Shown piece by piece: positions 5,209 through 11,099 of a stretch of DNA of 11,472 nt. How positions within the stretch are numbered: the stretch's first letter is position 1; every line of letters begins with the position of its first letter. The position numbers and the translations under genes were made by a program. The notes below the pieces were generated by a model. It had not been told where the DNA came from and made no database searches. It saw only the letters and a program-made list of their open reading frames with translations. Source of the DNA: JAUUZT01 sp964654015 (lineage in GTDB: Bacteria > Chloroflexota > Dehalococcoidia > GIF9 > AB-539-J10); NCBI GenBank assembly GCA_964654015.1, contig CAZZHQ010000080.1, positions 1 through 11,472 on the forward strand. The letters are read 5' to 3'.

Positions 5209-5835
5209 CATAATCCTCTCTTTCTCCTCAGCGCTGAGCTGACCTACCTCATCGGCTATTCTTTGCGCTTTCTCCGAACCGAGATGTGCGAAGCGCCCCT
5301 TGAACCACCTTCTGTTGAGATTTTTATAGAAGGATGAGGTATCAGCGGCAGCCTGATTGAGCTGCTCAATATTGGTGAAGCTCTCGAGGGAGTGTCTTAA
5401 GCTCCGGCTTTGGCTAAGAGAATCTTCTGCCAGCTCTTTTTCCCAGGGGGGCAAAGCCTGTATATTCTCCGGAGTCAGGTCAACCCTCTCCAGGGCATTT
5501 TGCTCTGCCTGGACTTTAGCAACCCTATCCAGCACTTCATCGCTGGTTATGCCATCTTTCTTGAACCTTGCTATTTCGTTAAGCAAGCCGGCACTGGTGC
5601 TGAAGTGTCCCAGGGCGCAGGGAACACAGGCTGTAGCCACCGTTTTAGTCGCCTTCGCCGGCTCCTGAATAGTAGACGTTGGCTTTACCACTGAAGCCCC
5701 CTCTTTTCTCGGCTCAGCGTGCGGCAGAGAGTCTACAAACTTCCTCAGCTCCTTCGTGCTGTCCCTTGGTGGAATGAGAATCTTCTCAAAGGGCACACGG
5801 CTTGCAAGATTTCCGATAAAGCCTAACCAGTCCAT
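5176..5835 (-). CDS. CxPCxLG-motif protein, 219 aa, first gene of third block
   Basis: The 219-aa product opens with a short segment that could associate with a membrane or another protein (MDWLGFIGNLASRVPFEKIL), then a Pro/Lys-rich linker (about residues 38-66). A conserved-looking core follows: ACVPCALGHF (Cys70, Cys73, His77), long helices (LLNEIARFKKDGITSDEVLD, then ERVDLTPENIQALPPWEKEL) and SFYKNLNRRWFKGRF. The C-terminus ends in KRAGELIEEA, shared with the next protein. The core has the feel of a widespread phage-associated family, but I cannot name it. The ATG at 5835 lies where the predicted promoter would start transcription, so the message may be almost leaderless; the upstream sequence offers only a weak TAGGG. 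The next ATG is one base beyond the stop. Confidence 0.75.
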   Translation of the reverse strand: MDWLGFIGNLASRVPFEKILIPPRDSTKELRKFVDSLPHAEPRKEGASVVKPTSTIQEPAKATKTVATACVPCALGHFSTSAGLLNEIARFKKDGITSDEVLDRVAKVQAEQNALERVDLTPENIQALPPWEKELAEDSLSQSRSLRHSLESFTNIEQLNQAAADTSSFYKNLNRRWFKGRFAHLGSEKAQRIADEVGQLSAEEKERIMKRAGELIEEA

Positions 5836-5841
5836 AACCCT

Positions 5842-5869
5842 ATTTTAGCACTTTTACCGCATTAGTCAA
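5842..5869 (-). promoter_or_regulatory. Promoter for third block, TTGACT-16-TAAAAT
   Basis: On the minus strand, TTGACT (5864-5869) and TAAAAT (5842-5847), each five of six to consensus, are separated by 16 bases. The expected start of transcription falls at about 5835, the A of the start codon, so the transcript may have little or no leader. Confidence 0.65.
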
Positions 5870-5913
5870 ATCATCCCTCGGAGGTCTGTTAGAACCCTTG
5901 AAAAAAGCGGGAA

Positions 5914-5942
5914 TTGACAAACTACAAAAAAGGAAGTAGCAT
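5914..5942 (+). promoter_or_regulatory. Promoter for fourth block, TTGACA-17-TAGCAT
   Basis: A perfect -35 TTGACA (5914-5919) and TAGCAT (5937-5942, four of six) are separated by 17 bases. The -10 is followed by AAAAGGAC, as at the promoter at 11039, and the -35 is followed by AACT, as at 2568. Transcription would start near 5949, leaving a leader of about 35 bases before the ATG at 5984. Confidence 0.65.
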
Positions 5943-5983
5943 AAAAGGACGGGTAAAAAAGAACTGGGGAAAAGGAAGGAGAA

Positions 5984-6667
5984 ATGAGTACAAAAGCACT
6001 TTGGAAATGCCTGGTGAAAGGATGCAGATTCTCAGCTCCTCCAACCGAAAAGGGCTACAAGCAGATTGTAGGACACATGCTAGGTCACGCTAGTAAGGGT
6101 GTGTCAAAAAAGGACAGGAACTACGCCATGATAGACGAGGAAACGGGAAAAGTATTGGCCAACAAAATAGTTGAGGCCAAGGAAAAGGGGCTCCTGGAGC
6201 CTGAACCCGAACCGGTACCCGAGCCAGAGCCCGAGCCAGAGCCTGAACCAGAGCCTGAACCAGAGCCTACCGAGCAACAGCTACAGGAAGCTAATATCCA
6301 CGAGTATGCCGAGAAAGAGGGTATAACCTTTGAAGAGGCAAAAGCTCGGATAGAGGCAATCGAACCTGAACCAGAACCTGAGCCTGAACCCGAGCCCGAA
6401 CCTGAGCCTGGGCCAGAACCCGGGTCGAAGGCAAAGAAAGAAAGGGAGACAACAGAGCCCCAGGTCTCTTCTGATGGAATATTCAAATACACTATCGCCT
6501 TGCCGTCGGATGCCTTTACACTTTTTAACCTGGCTAAGTCCACGGGTCTGGAGAAGGATAGAGATAAACCGTTTGATGAATGGATTTGGGACTGTATCAC
6601 AGCAAGATACAAGTACGACTATAAGCAGCAGCTGATACTAGCACCTATACTAGAAGAGAAAACCTAA
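5984..6667 (+). CDS. Zinc-finger protein with two Glu-Pro repeat tracts, 227 aa
   Basis: The 227-aa product begins with a C2H2-like finger: WKCLVKGC (Cys9, Cys14) and HMLGH (His31, His35). Two Glu-Pro tracts follow, at residues 72-95 (twelve dipeptides, one of them Val-Pro) and 127-146, separated by a 30-residue predicted helix (EYAEKEGITFEEAKARIEAI). A C-terminal domain (about 164-227) contains YTIALPSDAFTLFNLAKSTG and DEWIWDCITARYKYDY, ordered and helical. Glu-Pro tracts form stiff extended rods, as in TonB-type spacers, so the protein may hold its two end domains apart. GGAAGGAG six bases before the ATG supports the start. The repeat is varied at third codon positions (GAA/GAG, CCT/CCA/CCC), so it looks maintained by selection on protein. 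No function is known to me. Confidence 0.8.
   Translation: MSTKALWKCLVKGCRFSAPPTEKGYKQIVGHMLGHASKGVSKKDRNYAMIDEETGKVLANKIVEAKEKGLLEPEPEPVPEPEPEPEPEPEPEPEPTEQQLQEANIHEYAEKEGITFEEAKARIEAIEPEPEPEPEPEPEPEPGPEPGSKAKKERETTEPQVSSDGIFKYTIALPSDAFTLFNLAKSTGLEKDRDKPFDEWIWDCITARYKYDYKQQLILAPILEEKT
6202..6273 (+). repeat. Glu-Pro coding repeat tract 1
   Basis: Hexanucleotide-like GARCCN units, some in longer GAGCCAGAGCCC or GAACCAGAGCCT periods, encode twelve consecutive X-Pro dipeptides. The antisense reading (Gly-Ser)n is a by-product. Confidence 0.85.
6362..6421 (+). repeat. Glu-Pro coding repeat tract 2
   Basis: This second run of GARCCN units encodes eight Glu-Pro dipeptides, then Gly-Pro and Glu-Pro. 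It is separated from tract 1 by about 90 bases of ordinary coding sequence. Confidence 0.85.
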
Positions 6668-6678
6668 GGAGGCGAGAG

Positions 6679-7665
6679 ATGACGACAAGGAAACCTAACT
6701 ATAAAGGCAACATAGGCTATACACACACGCCCATTGCCGGCGTTACTCTCTACCAGGAGCGAAAGAGTGCTGAACCCAGCCTTGAAGAGCTAATCCAGGG
6801 GCTCGACAAGTCTGACATTCAAGAAAAGCGAAAGGAGGAACTGTTAGCCAAGCTAGATGACAGGATTGAAAAGATTCGTGGCAAAAAGCAAATGGCCTCT
6901 GTAGGGCGAAACCTTAAACGCTACCTTGTTGATCCTGAAACCGGCAAGATAGATATCGATGAGGAGGAGGGGGATTATACCTACAAGGATGCACTGTTAA
7001 TTTCAGCCTCGGTAAAGGGCAAAGGCGGGCATTTTGAGGAAGCAATCAACCTAATCAAGACCGTCACGGCGCTTGGTGAAGGAAAAAAGCCGCAGGCGGA
7101 TGAAAAACCGAAGGAGTTTTATGTTGACCCGCAGACCGCAGTGATAATTCACGACCCTGATAATGGCGAATACACCCTCTCTGAGGCCAGGGCGATCTCT
7201 CAATCAATGCGGGGCTCAGAGGATAAGCAAAAAACTATTCAATACCTTAATGATAAGGGGGAACTCATAGAGGCTCCTGCAGGGCAGCCAATAATTATCA
7301 CCAAAAAGGAGCAAGCACCGTCCAAGACATATTTCTTAAATGAAAACCAGGAGCTGGTGGAGCAGGAAGCCGGCAAACCAATCGTAATAAAGATACAGCA
7401 GGGGGCTCCTGGCTCTGGCATGCCTGCTATGCTCCCATTCCCGGTCATGGGTAGCGATGGCCAACCGGTCCTTGATAAGGACGGAAAGCCGGTTTACGCC
7501 AACCTGGAGCCAATGATGAAATACATGGCATTTCAGAGTGAGCAAAGGAGGGCAGACGAGAGCCACAAAACGAAGCTAGAAATAGCTATGGGCTTCAAGG
7601 ACTTGCTCGGTAAAGCGGGTACAGCCCTCTCTCACATGGCTGAAGAAGAAGAGAAGGGGAAATAA
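6679..7665 (+). CDS. Internally repeated protein, 328 aa, unrecognised
   Basis: AAGGAGG lies eight bases before the ATG. The 328-aa product has a charged, coiled-coil-like N-terminal part (SLEELIQGLDKSDIQEKRKE, on through about residue 75). Two related units follow: residues 82-114 (YLVDPETGKIDI, then GDYTYKDALLISASVKG) and 148-179 (YVDPQTAVII, then GEYTLSEARAISQSMRG). A second repeat pair is at 189-210 (YLNDKGELIEAPAGQPIII) and 218-239 (YFLNENQELVEQEAGKPIVI). The C-terminal part has a Gly/Pro/Met loop, a further DGQPVLDKDGKPVY unit and a long closing helix ending in EEEEKGK. Short beta-hairpin-like units of this type occur in scaffold or virion proteins, but I cannot assign it. It shares a TAATG junction with the next gene. 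Confidence 0.8.
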   Translation: MTTRKPNYKGNIGYTHTPIAGVTLYQERKSAEPSLEELIQGLDKSDIQEKRKEELLAKLDDRIEKIRGKKQMASVGRNLKRYLVDPETGKIDIDEEEGDYTYKDALLISASVKGKGGHFEEAINLIKTVTALGEGKKPQADEKPKEFYVDPQTAVIIHDPDNGEYTLSEARAISQSMRGSEDKQKTIQYLNDKGELIEAPAGQPIIITKKEQAPSKTYFLNENQELVEQEAGKPIVIKIQQGAPGSGMPAMLPFPVMGSDGQPVLDKDGKPVYANLEPMMKYMAFQSEQRRADESHKTKLEIAMGFKDLLGKAGTALSHMAEEEEKGK

Positions 7666-8159
7666 TGCCAGCTAAAAAGCAGCTTAGCAAATTCGGCAGC
7701 CGCTTTGCCTTCGAGTTTTTCGTTGAAACGATGCACGAGCGGATAGTTGAAGCACTCCGCAAATATCTCAAGGGGCTAGAGCCAAAGGATATCACAGCTA
7801 TGGTAAGCGAAGGGCGCTTCCCTCCGCTGGAAAAACTGGACCTTACCGCAGTGAGCGACAATGCCGAACACTTTGAGAAGATATCTCTAGTCAGGCATAT
7901 GGAGTTTATTGCCGAAGCCCGCCCTGACCTGGCAACTGCTATCCAGGATATGGGTATGCCCGGAGCCGAATACATAGCGAAGCTGCGGTTGCACCTCATT
8001 GACCAGATCAAGCATCCGGAGAAGGCATTAGCCAAGTCCACTGAGTATGAGCCAAAGGAAAATATGAAGCTGGCTACGTGCGACAAATGTGGTAAAAGCT
8101 TTCCAATACCCGAGGCAGAAGCCTCCTCTATTGACAAGTGCCCCTTCTGTGGGGAATAA
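7665..8159 (+). CDS. Protein with C-terminal zinc ribbon, 164 aa
   Basis: The ATG overlaps the previous stop as TAATG, with AAGGGGA upstream, so the two genes are likely translationally coupled. The first 120 residues are helical (FFVETMHERIVEALRKYLKG, LEPKDITAMVSEGRFPPLEK, then a long helix around RHMEFIAEARPDLATAIQDM). The last 26 form a zinc ribbon: CDKC (Cys139, Cys142) and CPFC (Cys159, Cys162), spaced by 16 residues. No family is recognised for the helical part. A structural or assembly role together with its neighbours is possible given its place in the operon, but nothing in the sequence proves it. Confidence 0.78.
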   Translation: MPAKKQLSKFGSRFAFEFFVETMHERIVEALRKYLKGLEPKDITAMVSEGRFPPLEKLDLTAVSDNAEHFEKISLVRHMEFIAEARPDLATAIQDMGMPGAEYIAKLRLHLIDQIKHPEKALAKSTEYEPKENMKLATCDKCGKSFPIPEAEASSIDKCPFCGE

Positions 8160-8167
8160 TTAAGAAA

Positions 8168-8869
8168 ATGAATGAGGGTTATCTGCGGCCAGAGGACGTC
8201 CTTTTCAGCGCCACGACGAGCGTACTAATAGGTTTGCTTATGATGGCTGCTACCAGCCGGCCGACAGAGACCCAAGGGAGGTATACTATGATACACCTAC
8301 ATGGAGAGCACGACTGCTACTGCCCAGCGTGTGGAATTACCTTAACTGTCGGTGAGAGCATTCAGTGCTCCAGCATTGACTGTCCGGATTGTGGCACCAG
8401 GATGAGAGCAGTTGATATCGGCGAGAGGCGTGTGACTCACCAAGAGATTATTGGCTACTCAGCAGCTGAACTTCCCACAGCTCTTAACCAGGTGGAGTCC
8501 ACCATGGAGGTAGGGGGAAAGGCATGTTTGACTATCTGTACTGAAGACCTGCCTACTAAAGATGAGCTGGATGACCTTTACCTGGGGATGATTGCCGGCG
8601 GCTTTCATGCTTATCGACCCACAGCCCGGGTTATCGATGGCATACCAACTACCCAGCTTGTCCTTCAGAAAGGCTCGCCATCCTTTGCCATTATTGTTCC
8701 CCTGCTCATCCCCCTTTTCATCATCGGGCTCATTGCTTTCGGCATCGTCCAGATTGAGGCAATAAGTAAGGCATTGTTGCCCCTGATGATCACCGGGGCG
8801 GTGGGAATGATTGGTTTGGCTTTGATTATCAGGAAGCCGGCTGAAAAGTATCTGGAGCGAGCGAGGTAG
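8168..8869 (+). CDS. Zinc-ribbon membrane protein, 233 aa
   Basis: Read from the ATG at 8168, the product has a hydrophobic helix at residues 11-28 (VLFSATTSVLIGLLMMAA) and then a Cys-rich ribbon in HGEHDCYCPACG (Cys50, 52, 55) with C-x4-CPDC (Cys67, 72, 75). A soluble mixed domain (about 85-170, with LYLGMIAGGFHAYRPTARVI) follows, then two membrane helices (173-194 and 202-221) and a basic tail (RKPAEKYLERAR). The strongest ribosome site, GGGAGGT five bases before the ATG at 8288, lies within this frame and would give a 193-aa protein starting just ahead of the ribbon. Either start, or both, may be used. A membrane-bound virion or envelope role is a guess. The gene converges on the next one with 19 bases between. 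Confidence 0.75.
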   Translation: MNEGYLRPEDVLFSATTSVLIGLLMMAATSRPTETQGRYTMIHLHGEHDCYCPACGITLTVGESIQCSSIDCPDCGTRMRAVDIGERRVTHQEIIGYSAAELPTALNQVESTMEVGGKACLTICTEDLPTKDELDDLYLGMIAGGFHAYRPTARVIDGIPTTQLVLQKGSPSFAIIVPLLIPLFIIGLIAFGIVQIEAISKALLPLMITGAVGMIGLALIIRKPAEKYLERAR

Positions 8870-8888
8870 AGCCAATATCTGGCGCTAT

Positions 8889-9128
8889 TTACCTCCCCTG
8901 GACTTCGCCGTTGGTTATGGATAACCTTAAACCCAGGGCAATGCCTGTTCTAAAAGAATTGATTACCACCTGGTCTACCGGTGCCTTTTTCTGCGCTCCC
9001 AGCCTCAGTAGTGCCTCGGTCGCCAGGCTGCAGTAGTGCTTGAGCACCGTTTTCTCATCATCGATGAGCGAGTCAATGTCTTGCTGCCCCACTTCCTGTC
9101 TCTGCTTCATATCTTCAAAGTCAATCAT
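8889..9128 (-). CDS. Unrecognised helical protein, 79 aa
   Basis: The 79-aa product begins MIDFEDMKQRQEVGQQDIDS and is helical and acidic in its first half; the second half is more hydrophobic (VVINSFRTGIALGLRLSI). The ATG at 9128 overlaps the stop of the zinc-ribbon gene as ATGA, and GGGGGA lies upstream, so I prefer it to a longer frame reaching back to 9224, which would lie inside the neighbour and starts with unusual sequence. No family is recognised. It is the second of two genes in a short minus-strand block that faces the convergent membrane-protein gene; only a weak four-base hairpin (8871-8883) lies between them. Confidence 0.65.
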   Translation of the reverse strand: MIDFEDMKQRQEVGQQDIDSLIDDEKTVLKHYCSLATEALLRLGAQKKAPVDQVVINSFRTGIALGLRLSITNGEVQGR

Positions 9129-9427
9129 CGCTTCAATCCCCCTACTTGTAGACCCATCGCTTGCATCAGCACATCTGTAGGCATAGTTGTCTTCTCGACC
9201 CTGGTACAGCGGCCAAGGCCACACTTAGCGCAAGTATCGTAATGACTCACGAGTACCTTAGTGGTAGGTGTAGATATTTTCGTGAAGTCCTGGATGGGAG
9301 CAATCTTCTTCTCGAGGGAAAGGAAGGTGCCTTTGGAAATGGATGGGTCATCGGCGCAGGCAAGCTGGGCAATAGTATCCTTGCAACCACAGTTAGGGCA
9401 CTTTGGGAACTCGATTGGGAACGACAT
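9125..9427 (-). CDS. Zinc-ribbon protein, 100 aa
   Basis: The 100-aa product starts with CPNC (Cys10, Cys13) and has a second knuckle CAKC (Cys66, Cys69) in HYDTCAKCGLGRC, the long spacing filled by beta-like sequence (TKISTPTTKVLVSHYD). This resembles split zinc ribbons found in many small phage proteins; Cys24 and Cys74 are extra cysteines. AGGAGGT about ten bases before the ATG marks the start, and a perfect extended -10 element lies about 33 bases upstream of it. Its stop overlaps the next start as ATGA. Function is unknown; zinc binding is inferred from the knuckles. Confidence 0.78.
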   Translation of the reverse strand: MSFPIEFPKCPNCGCKDTIAQLACADDPSISKGTFLSLEKKIAPIQDFTKISTPTTKVLVSHYDTCAKCGLGRCTRVEKTTMPTDVLMQAMGLQVGGLKR

Positions 9428-9459
9428 TAGTTAAATACCTCCTATCTCGGTTTTCTAGG

Positions 9460-9468
9460 ATTATAGCA
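9460..9468 (-). promoter_or_regulatory. Extended -10 promoter for fifth block
   Basis: On the minus strand TGCTATAAT is a perfect extended -10 element, with TATAAT at 9460-9465. No good -35 lies at the usual distance. Transcription would start near 9453 and run into the zinc-ribbon gene. Confidence 0.6.
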
Positions 9469-9477
9469 CTACCTCGC

Positions 9478-9506
9478 TTGTCATGCACCCCCCAACGGTG
9501 TATACT
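9478..9506 (+). promoter_or_regulatory. Promoter for sixth block, TTGTCA-17-TATACT
   Basis: TTGTCA (9478-9483) and TATACT (9501-9506), each five of six to consensus, are separated by exactly 17 bases. Transcription would start near 9513, about 14 bases before the ATG at 9527. It lies back to back with the minus-strand -10 element at 9460. Confidence 0.65.
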
Positions 9507-9526
9507 GGGGCTAACTGGAATCAGAA

Positions 9527-9757
9527 ATGAAAGGGCTTCTTATCTGTCTGGGTATCCTGGGGGTCGCCAGCGCCTGTCCCATATGGAGAGGCGCTGGGCA
9601 TTCGAGGCATGATGGTGTCAACCTCTGGCGACTTCTCTATGACTCGACCCACATCACCCCGGATAGCCCATTCGGGCACCCCCACCTTCCCTACTCGGAA
9701 GCCGTCGGGCTGGCACAAGAAGCCTACCAGGAGGCAATGAAGGCACATGGAAGCTGA
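9527..9757 (+). CDS. Small protein with putative signal peptide, 76 aa
   Basis: The N-terminus reads as a short signal sequence: one Lys, a hydrophobic core (LLICLGILGVA) and then SAC at residues 15-17. The context ASAC is a borderline lipobox, so it could be a lipoprotein anchored at Cys17 or a secreted peptide. The rest (IWRGAGHSRHDGVNLWRLLY, then a His/Pro-rich loop and a helix EAVGLAQEAYQEAMKAHGS) matches nothing I know. A promoter sits just upstream; the ribosome site is weak (TGGAATCAG). Its end overlaps the start of the transglutaminase-like gene by 11 bases, so the pair is probably coupled. Confidence 0.55.
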   Translation: MKGLLICLGILGVASACPIWRGAGHSRHDGVNLWRLLYDSTHITPDSPFGHPHLPYSEAVGLAQEAYQEAMKAHGS

Positions 9758-10643
9758 AAGAGCCGCTGAGGTCAAACGGATAGCTCCAAAACTTCTTCTC
9801 GGGCTAGTTGCTGTTGAGTCATTCACACTTCCCATCTTCCGCAGCGGCGGCAAAACAGGCCTCAGTTTCTGGGGGTTTGTGGCAAATCATACTATTTTTT
9901 CTGACCCCGTTGAGTACGTGCCCCAAGAAGATTACGCAAGGGAGATGGAAGGCATATTCCCCTGGTACCCTGTCAAAGAGCATATCCAAACGTTTAGAAC
10001 AATGGAGGAAGCCATGACTTACTTTAAGATTGGTGAGGAGTCGGTAAAGCAGCTGGTGAAAAACGGGGCTATTTCCGTAATCGCCGGGGAGAGCAAGATA
10101 AAGCGATATGATGACCTCCTGGCCGATGTCCGGCATGACCATGAGCATCACTCAATCCGTTCTCTAGTACACCCTGACGACCCGGAAGTGAGAGAGGTCG
10201 CCCGGTTATTGGTGCAGGCAACCGACTTTATCAGTGCTACCCAGGAGTTTGTTAATTCCTTTACCACTTACGGGGCAGAGGTAGGCGATTTCTGGAGAAC
10301 GCCGAGTGAAACCTTAGAGAAGAGGACCGGCGTTGATTGTGATGATTCGGCTATTCTTCTTTGCAGTATCCTCAGGAACTATATTCCCCCGGACCAGGTA
10401 TACTGTGCCTTTGGGCTTTGGGCAATGGGGGGGAAGACAGATGGGCACATGTTCGTCGTAACCAAAGGAGAGGGTGGTGAGGACCGTATCCTTGAATCTA
10501 CTGCGCCCCCAGGGAAAGTAACCAGGGGGAAGTATGTCATATATGGCATGTTCAACGACTGCTACTGCTTCAGTACAGATATTGGGCTTAAGGAGTTTGA
10601 CCTCAAAGCAGTAGAGCTCGCTGAGCCGTCTTTAAGGAGGTAA
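9747..10643 (+). CDS. Transglutaminase-like cysteine-protease-fold protein with HTH-like segment, 298 aa
   Basis: The C-terminal half carries a transglutaminase-core triad: Cys198 in GVDCDDSAIL, His234 in DGHMFVV and an acidic residue in RILEST (Glu250). This fold covers peptidases, amidases and crosslinking enzymes, so the reaction cannot be fixed. Upstream, residues 84-128 (TMEEAMTYFKIGEESVKQLV, then KNGAISVIAG and KRYDDLLADV) follow the pattern of the small winged HTH used by excisionase/MerR-like domains, which would be an unusual partner. The N-terminus (MEAERAAEVKRIAPKLLLGL, then SFTLPIF) may lie along a membrane or other protein. AAGG just before the ATG gives a modest ribosome site. 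It is followed after three bases by the J-domain gene. Cysteine-protease activity in virion assembly or host attack is possible, not shown. Confidence 0.8.
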   Translation: MEAERAAEVKRIAPKLLLGLVAVESFTLPIFRSGGKTGLSFWGFVANHTIFSDPVEYVPQEDYAREMEGIFPWYPVKEHIQTFRTMEEAMTYFKIGEESVKQLVKNGAISVIAGESKIKRYDDLLADVRHDHEHHSIRSLVHPDDPEVREVARLLVQATDFISATQEFVNSFTTYGAEVGDFWRTPSETLEKRTGVDCDDSAILLCSILRNYIPPDQVYCAFGLWAMGGKTDGHMFVVTKGEGGEDRILESTAPPGKVTRGKYVIYGMFNDCYCFSTDIGLKEFDLKAVELAEPSLRR

Positions 10644-10646
10644 GCA

Positions 10647-11042
10647 ATGGCAACTAAATCGGGAGCCAGGCAGGTCAAGAGAGCGCTAAGAAACACGGAT
10701 GATATTCTGTATATTCTCACCGGCAAGCGTATAAAGCATGTGGCTGGAAGAGTGGTCAACACCTTCGGTGAGGACCTGGCCAAAAAGGTGACTAATTTCT
10801 TCGCCGGGCCCGAGGAAGAGGAGCTGCCACCTGACAGCCCCTACTACATACTGGGTATCCACCCTGACGCTATGGACATTGTGGTAAAAGCGAGCTACCG
10901 GGCACTGGCCAGAAAATATCACCCTGATGTCAACCCTGGCGATAAGTCAGCAGAAGAAAGGTTTAAGCAAATCAATAATGCCTACGATGCTATTATGAAA
11001 GAGAGAAGGGCTAAAGACGAGGCTAAAAATACTGCCCATTGA
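10647..11042 (+). CDS. J-domain (DnaJ-type) protein, 131 aa
   Basis: J domains bind DnaK-type Hsp70 chaperones and switch on their ATPase. Residues 65-118 form a complete J domain: PYYILGIHPDAMDIVVKASY (helix I/II), RALARKYHPDVNPGDKSAEE with the essential His-Pro-Asp at 92-94, and FKQINNAYDAIM (helix III). There is no Gly/Phe region, zinc domain or substrate-binding domain, so this is a stand-alone type III-like J protein. The 60-residue basic N-terminal part (ALRNTDDILYILTGKRIKHV) is helical and unassigned and may bind the client. AAGGAGG eight bases before the ATG supports the start. It is co-transcribed with the transglutaminase-like gene, so it may help fold that protein or recruit host Hsp70 for assembly. 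Its stop codon lies within the -35 box of the next promoter. Confidence 0.92.
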   Translation: MATKSGARQVKRALRNTDDILYILTGKRIKHVAGRVVNTFGEDLAKKVTNFFAGPEEEELPPDSPYYILGIHPDAMDIVVKASYRALARKYHPDVNPGDKSAEERFKQINNAYDAIMKERRAKDEAKNTAH

Positions 11043-11067
11043 CATACTGATTTTTTAACCCTATGAT
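11039..11067 (+). promoter_or_regulatory. Promoter for last gene, TTGACA-17-TATGAT
   Basis: A perfect -35 TTGACA (11039-11044) and TATGAT (11062-11067, five of six) are separated by 17 bases. The -10 continues as AAAAGGAC, the same flank as at 5937. The stop codon of the J-domain gene (11040-11042) lies inside the -35 box. Transcription would start near 11074, about 26 bases before the next ATG. Confidence 0.75.
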
Positions 11068-11099
11068 AAAAGGACACTGAGGAGAAAAGGAGGGGATTG

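Noticed and set aside
6121..6612. 163-aa minus-strand frame rich in Gly-Ser
   Set aside because: It is the antisense reading of the Glu-Pro repeats; no ribosome site, and the plus-strand gene is well supported.
7257..7275. GELIEA-coding stretch on the plus strand resembling the 33-bp repeat
   Set aside because: Only a short core matches (about 14 of 16 bases), on the other strand and inside a different repeat unit; likely coincidence.
7595..8137. 180-aa minus-strand frame, Ser/Leu-rich
   Set aside because: It is antisense to the well-supported zinc-ribbon gene at 7665 and has no ribosome site.
8871..8883. GCCA/TGGC hairpin between converging genes
   Set aside because: The stem is only four bases with no T run; too weak to call a terminator.
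9521..9853. 110-aa minus-strand frame
   Set aside because: It overlaps two plus-strand genes and a promoter and shows no domain-like sequence.
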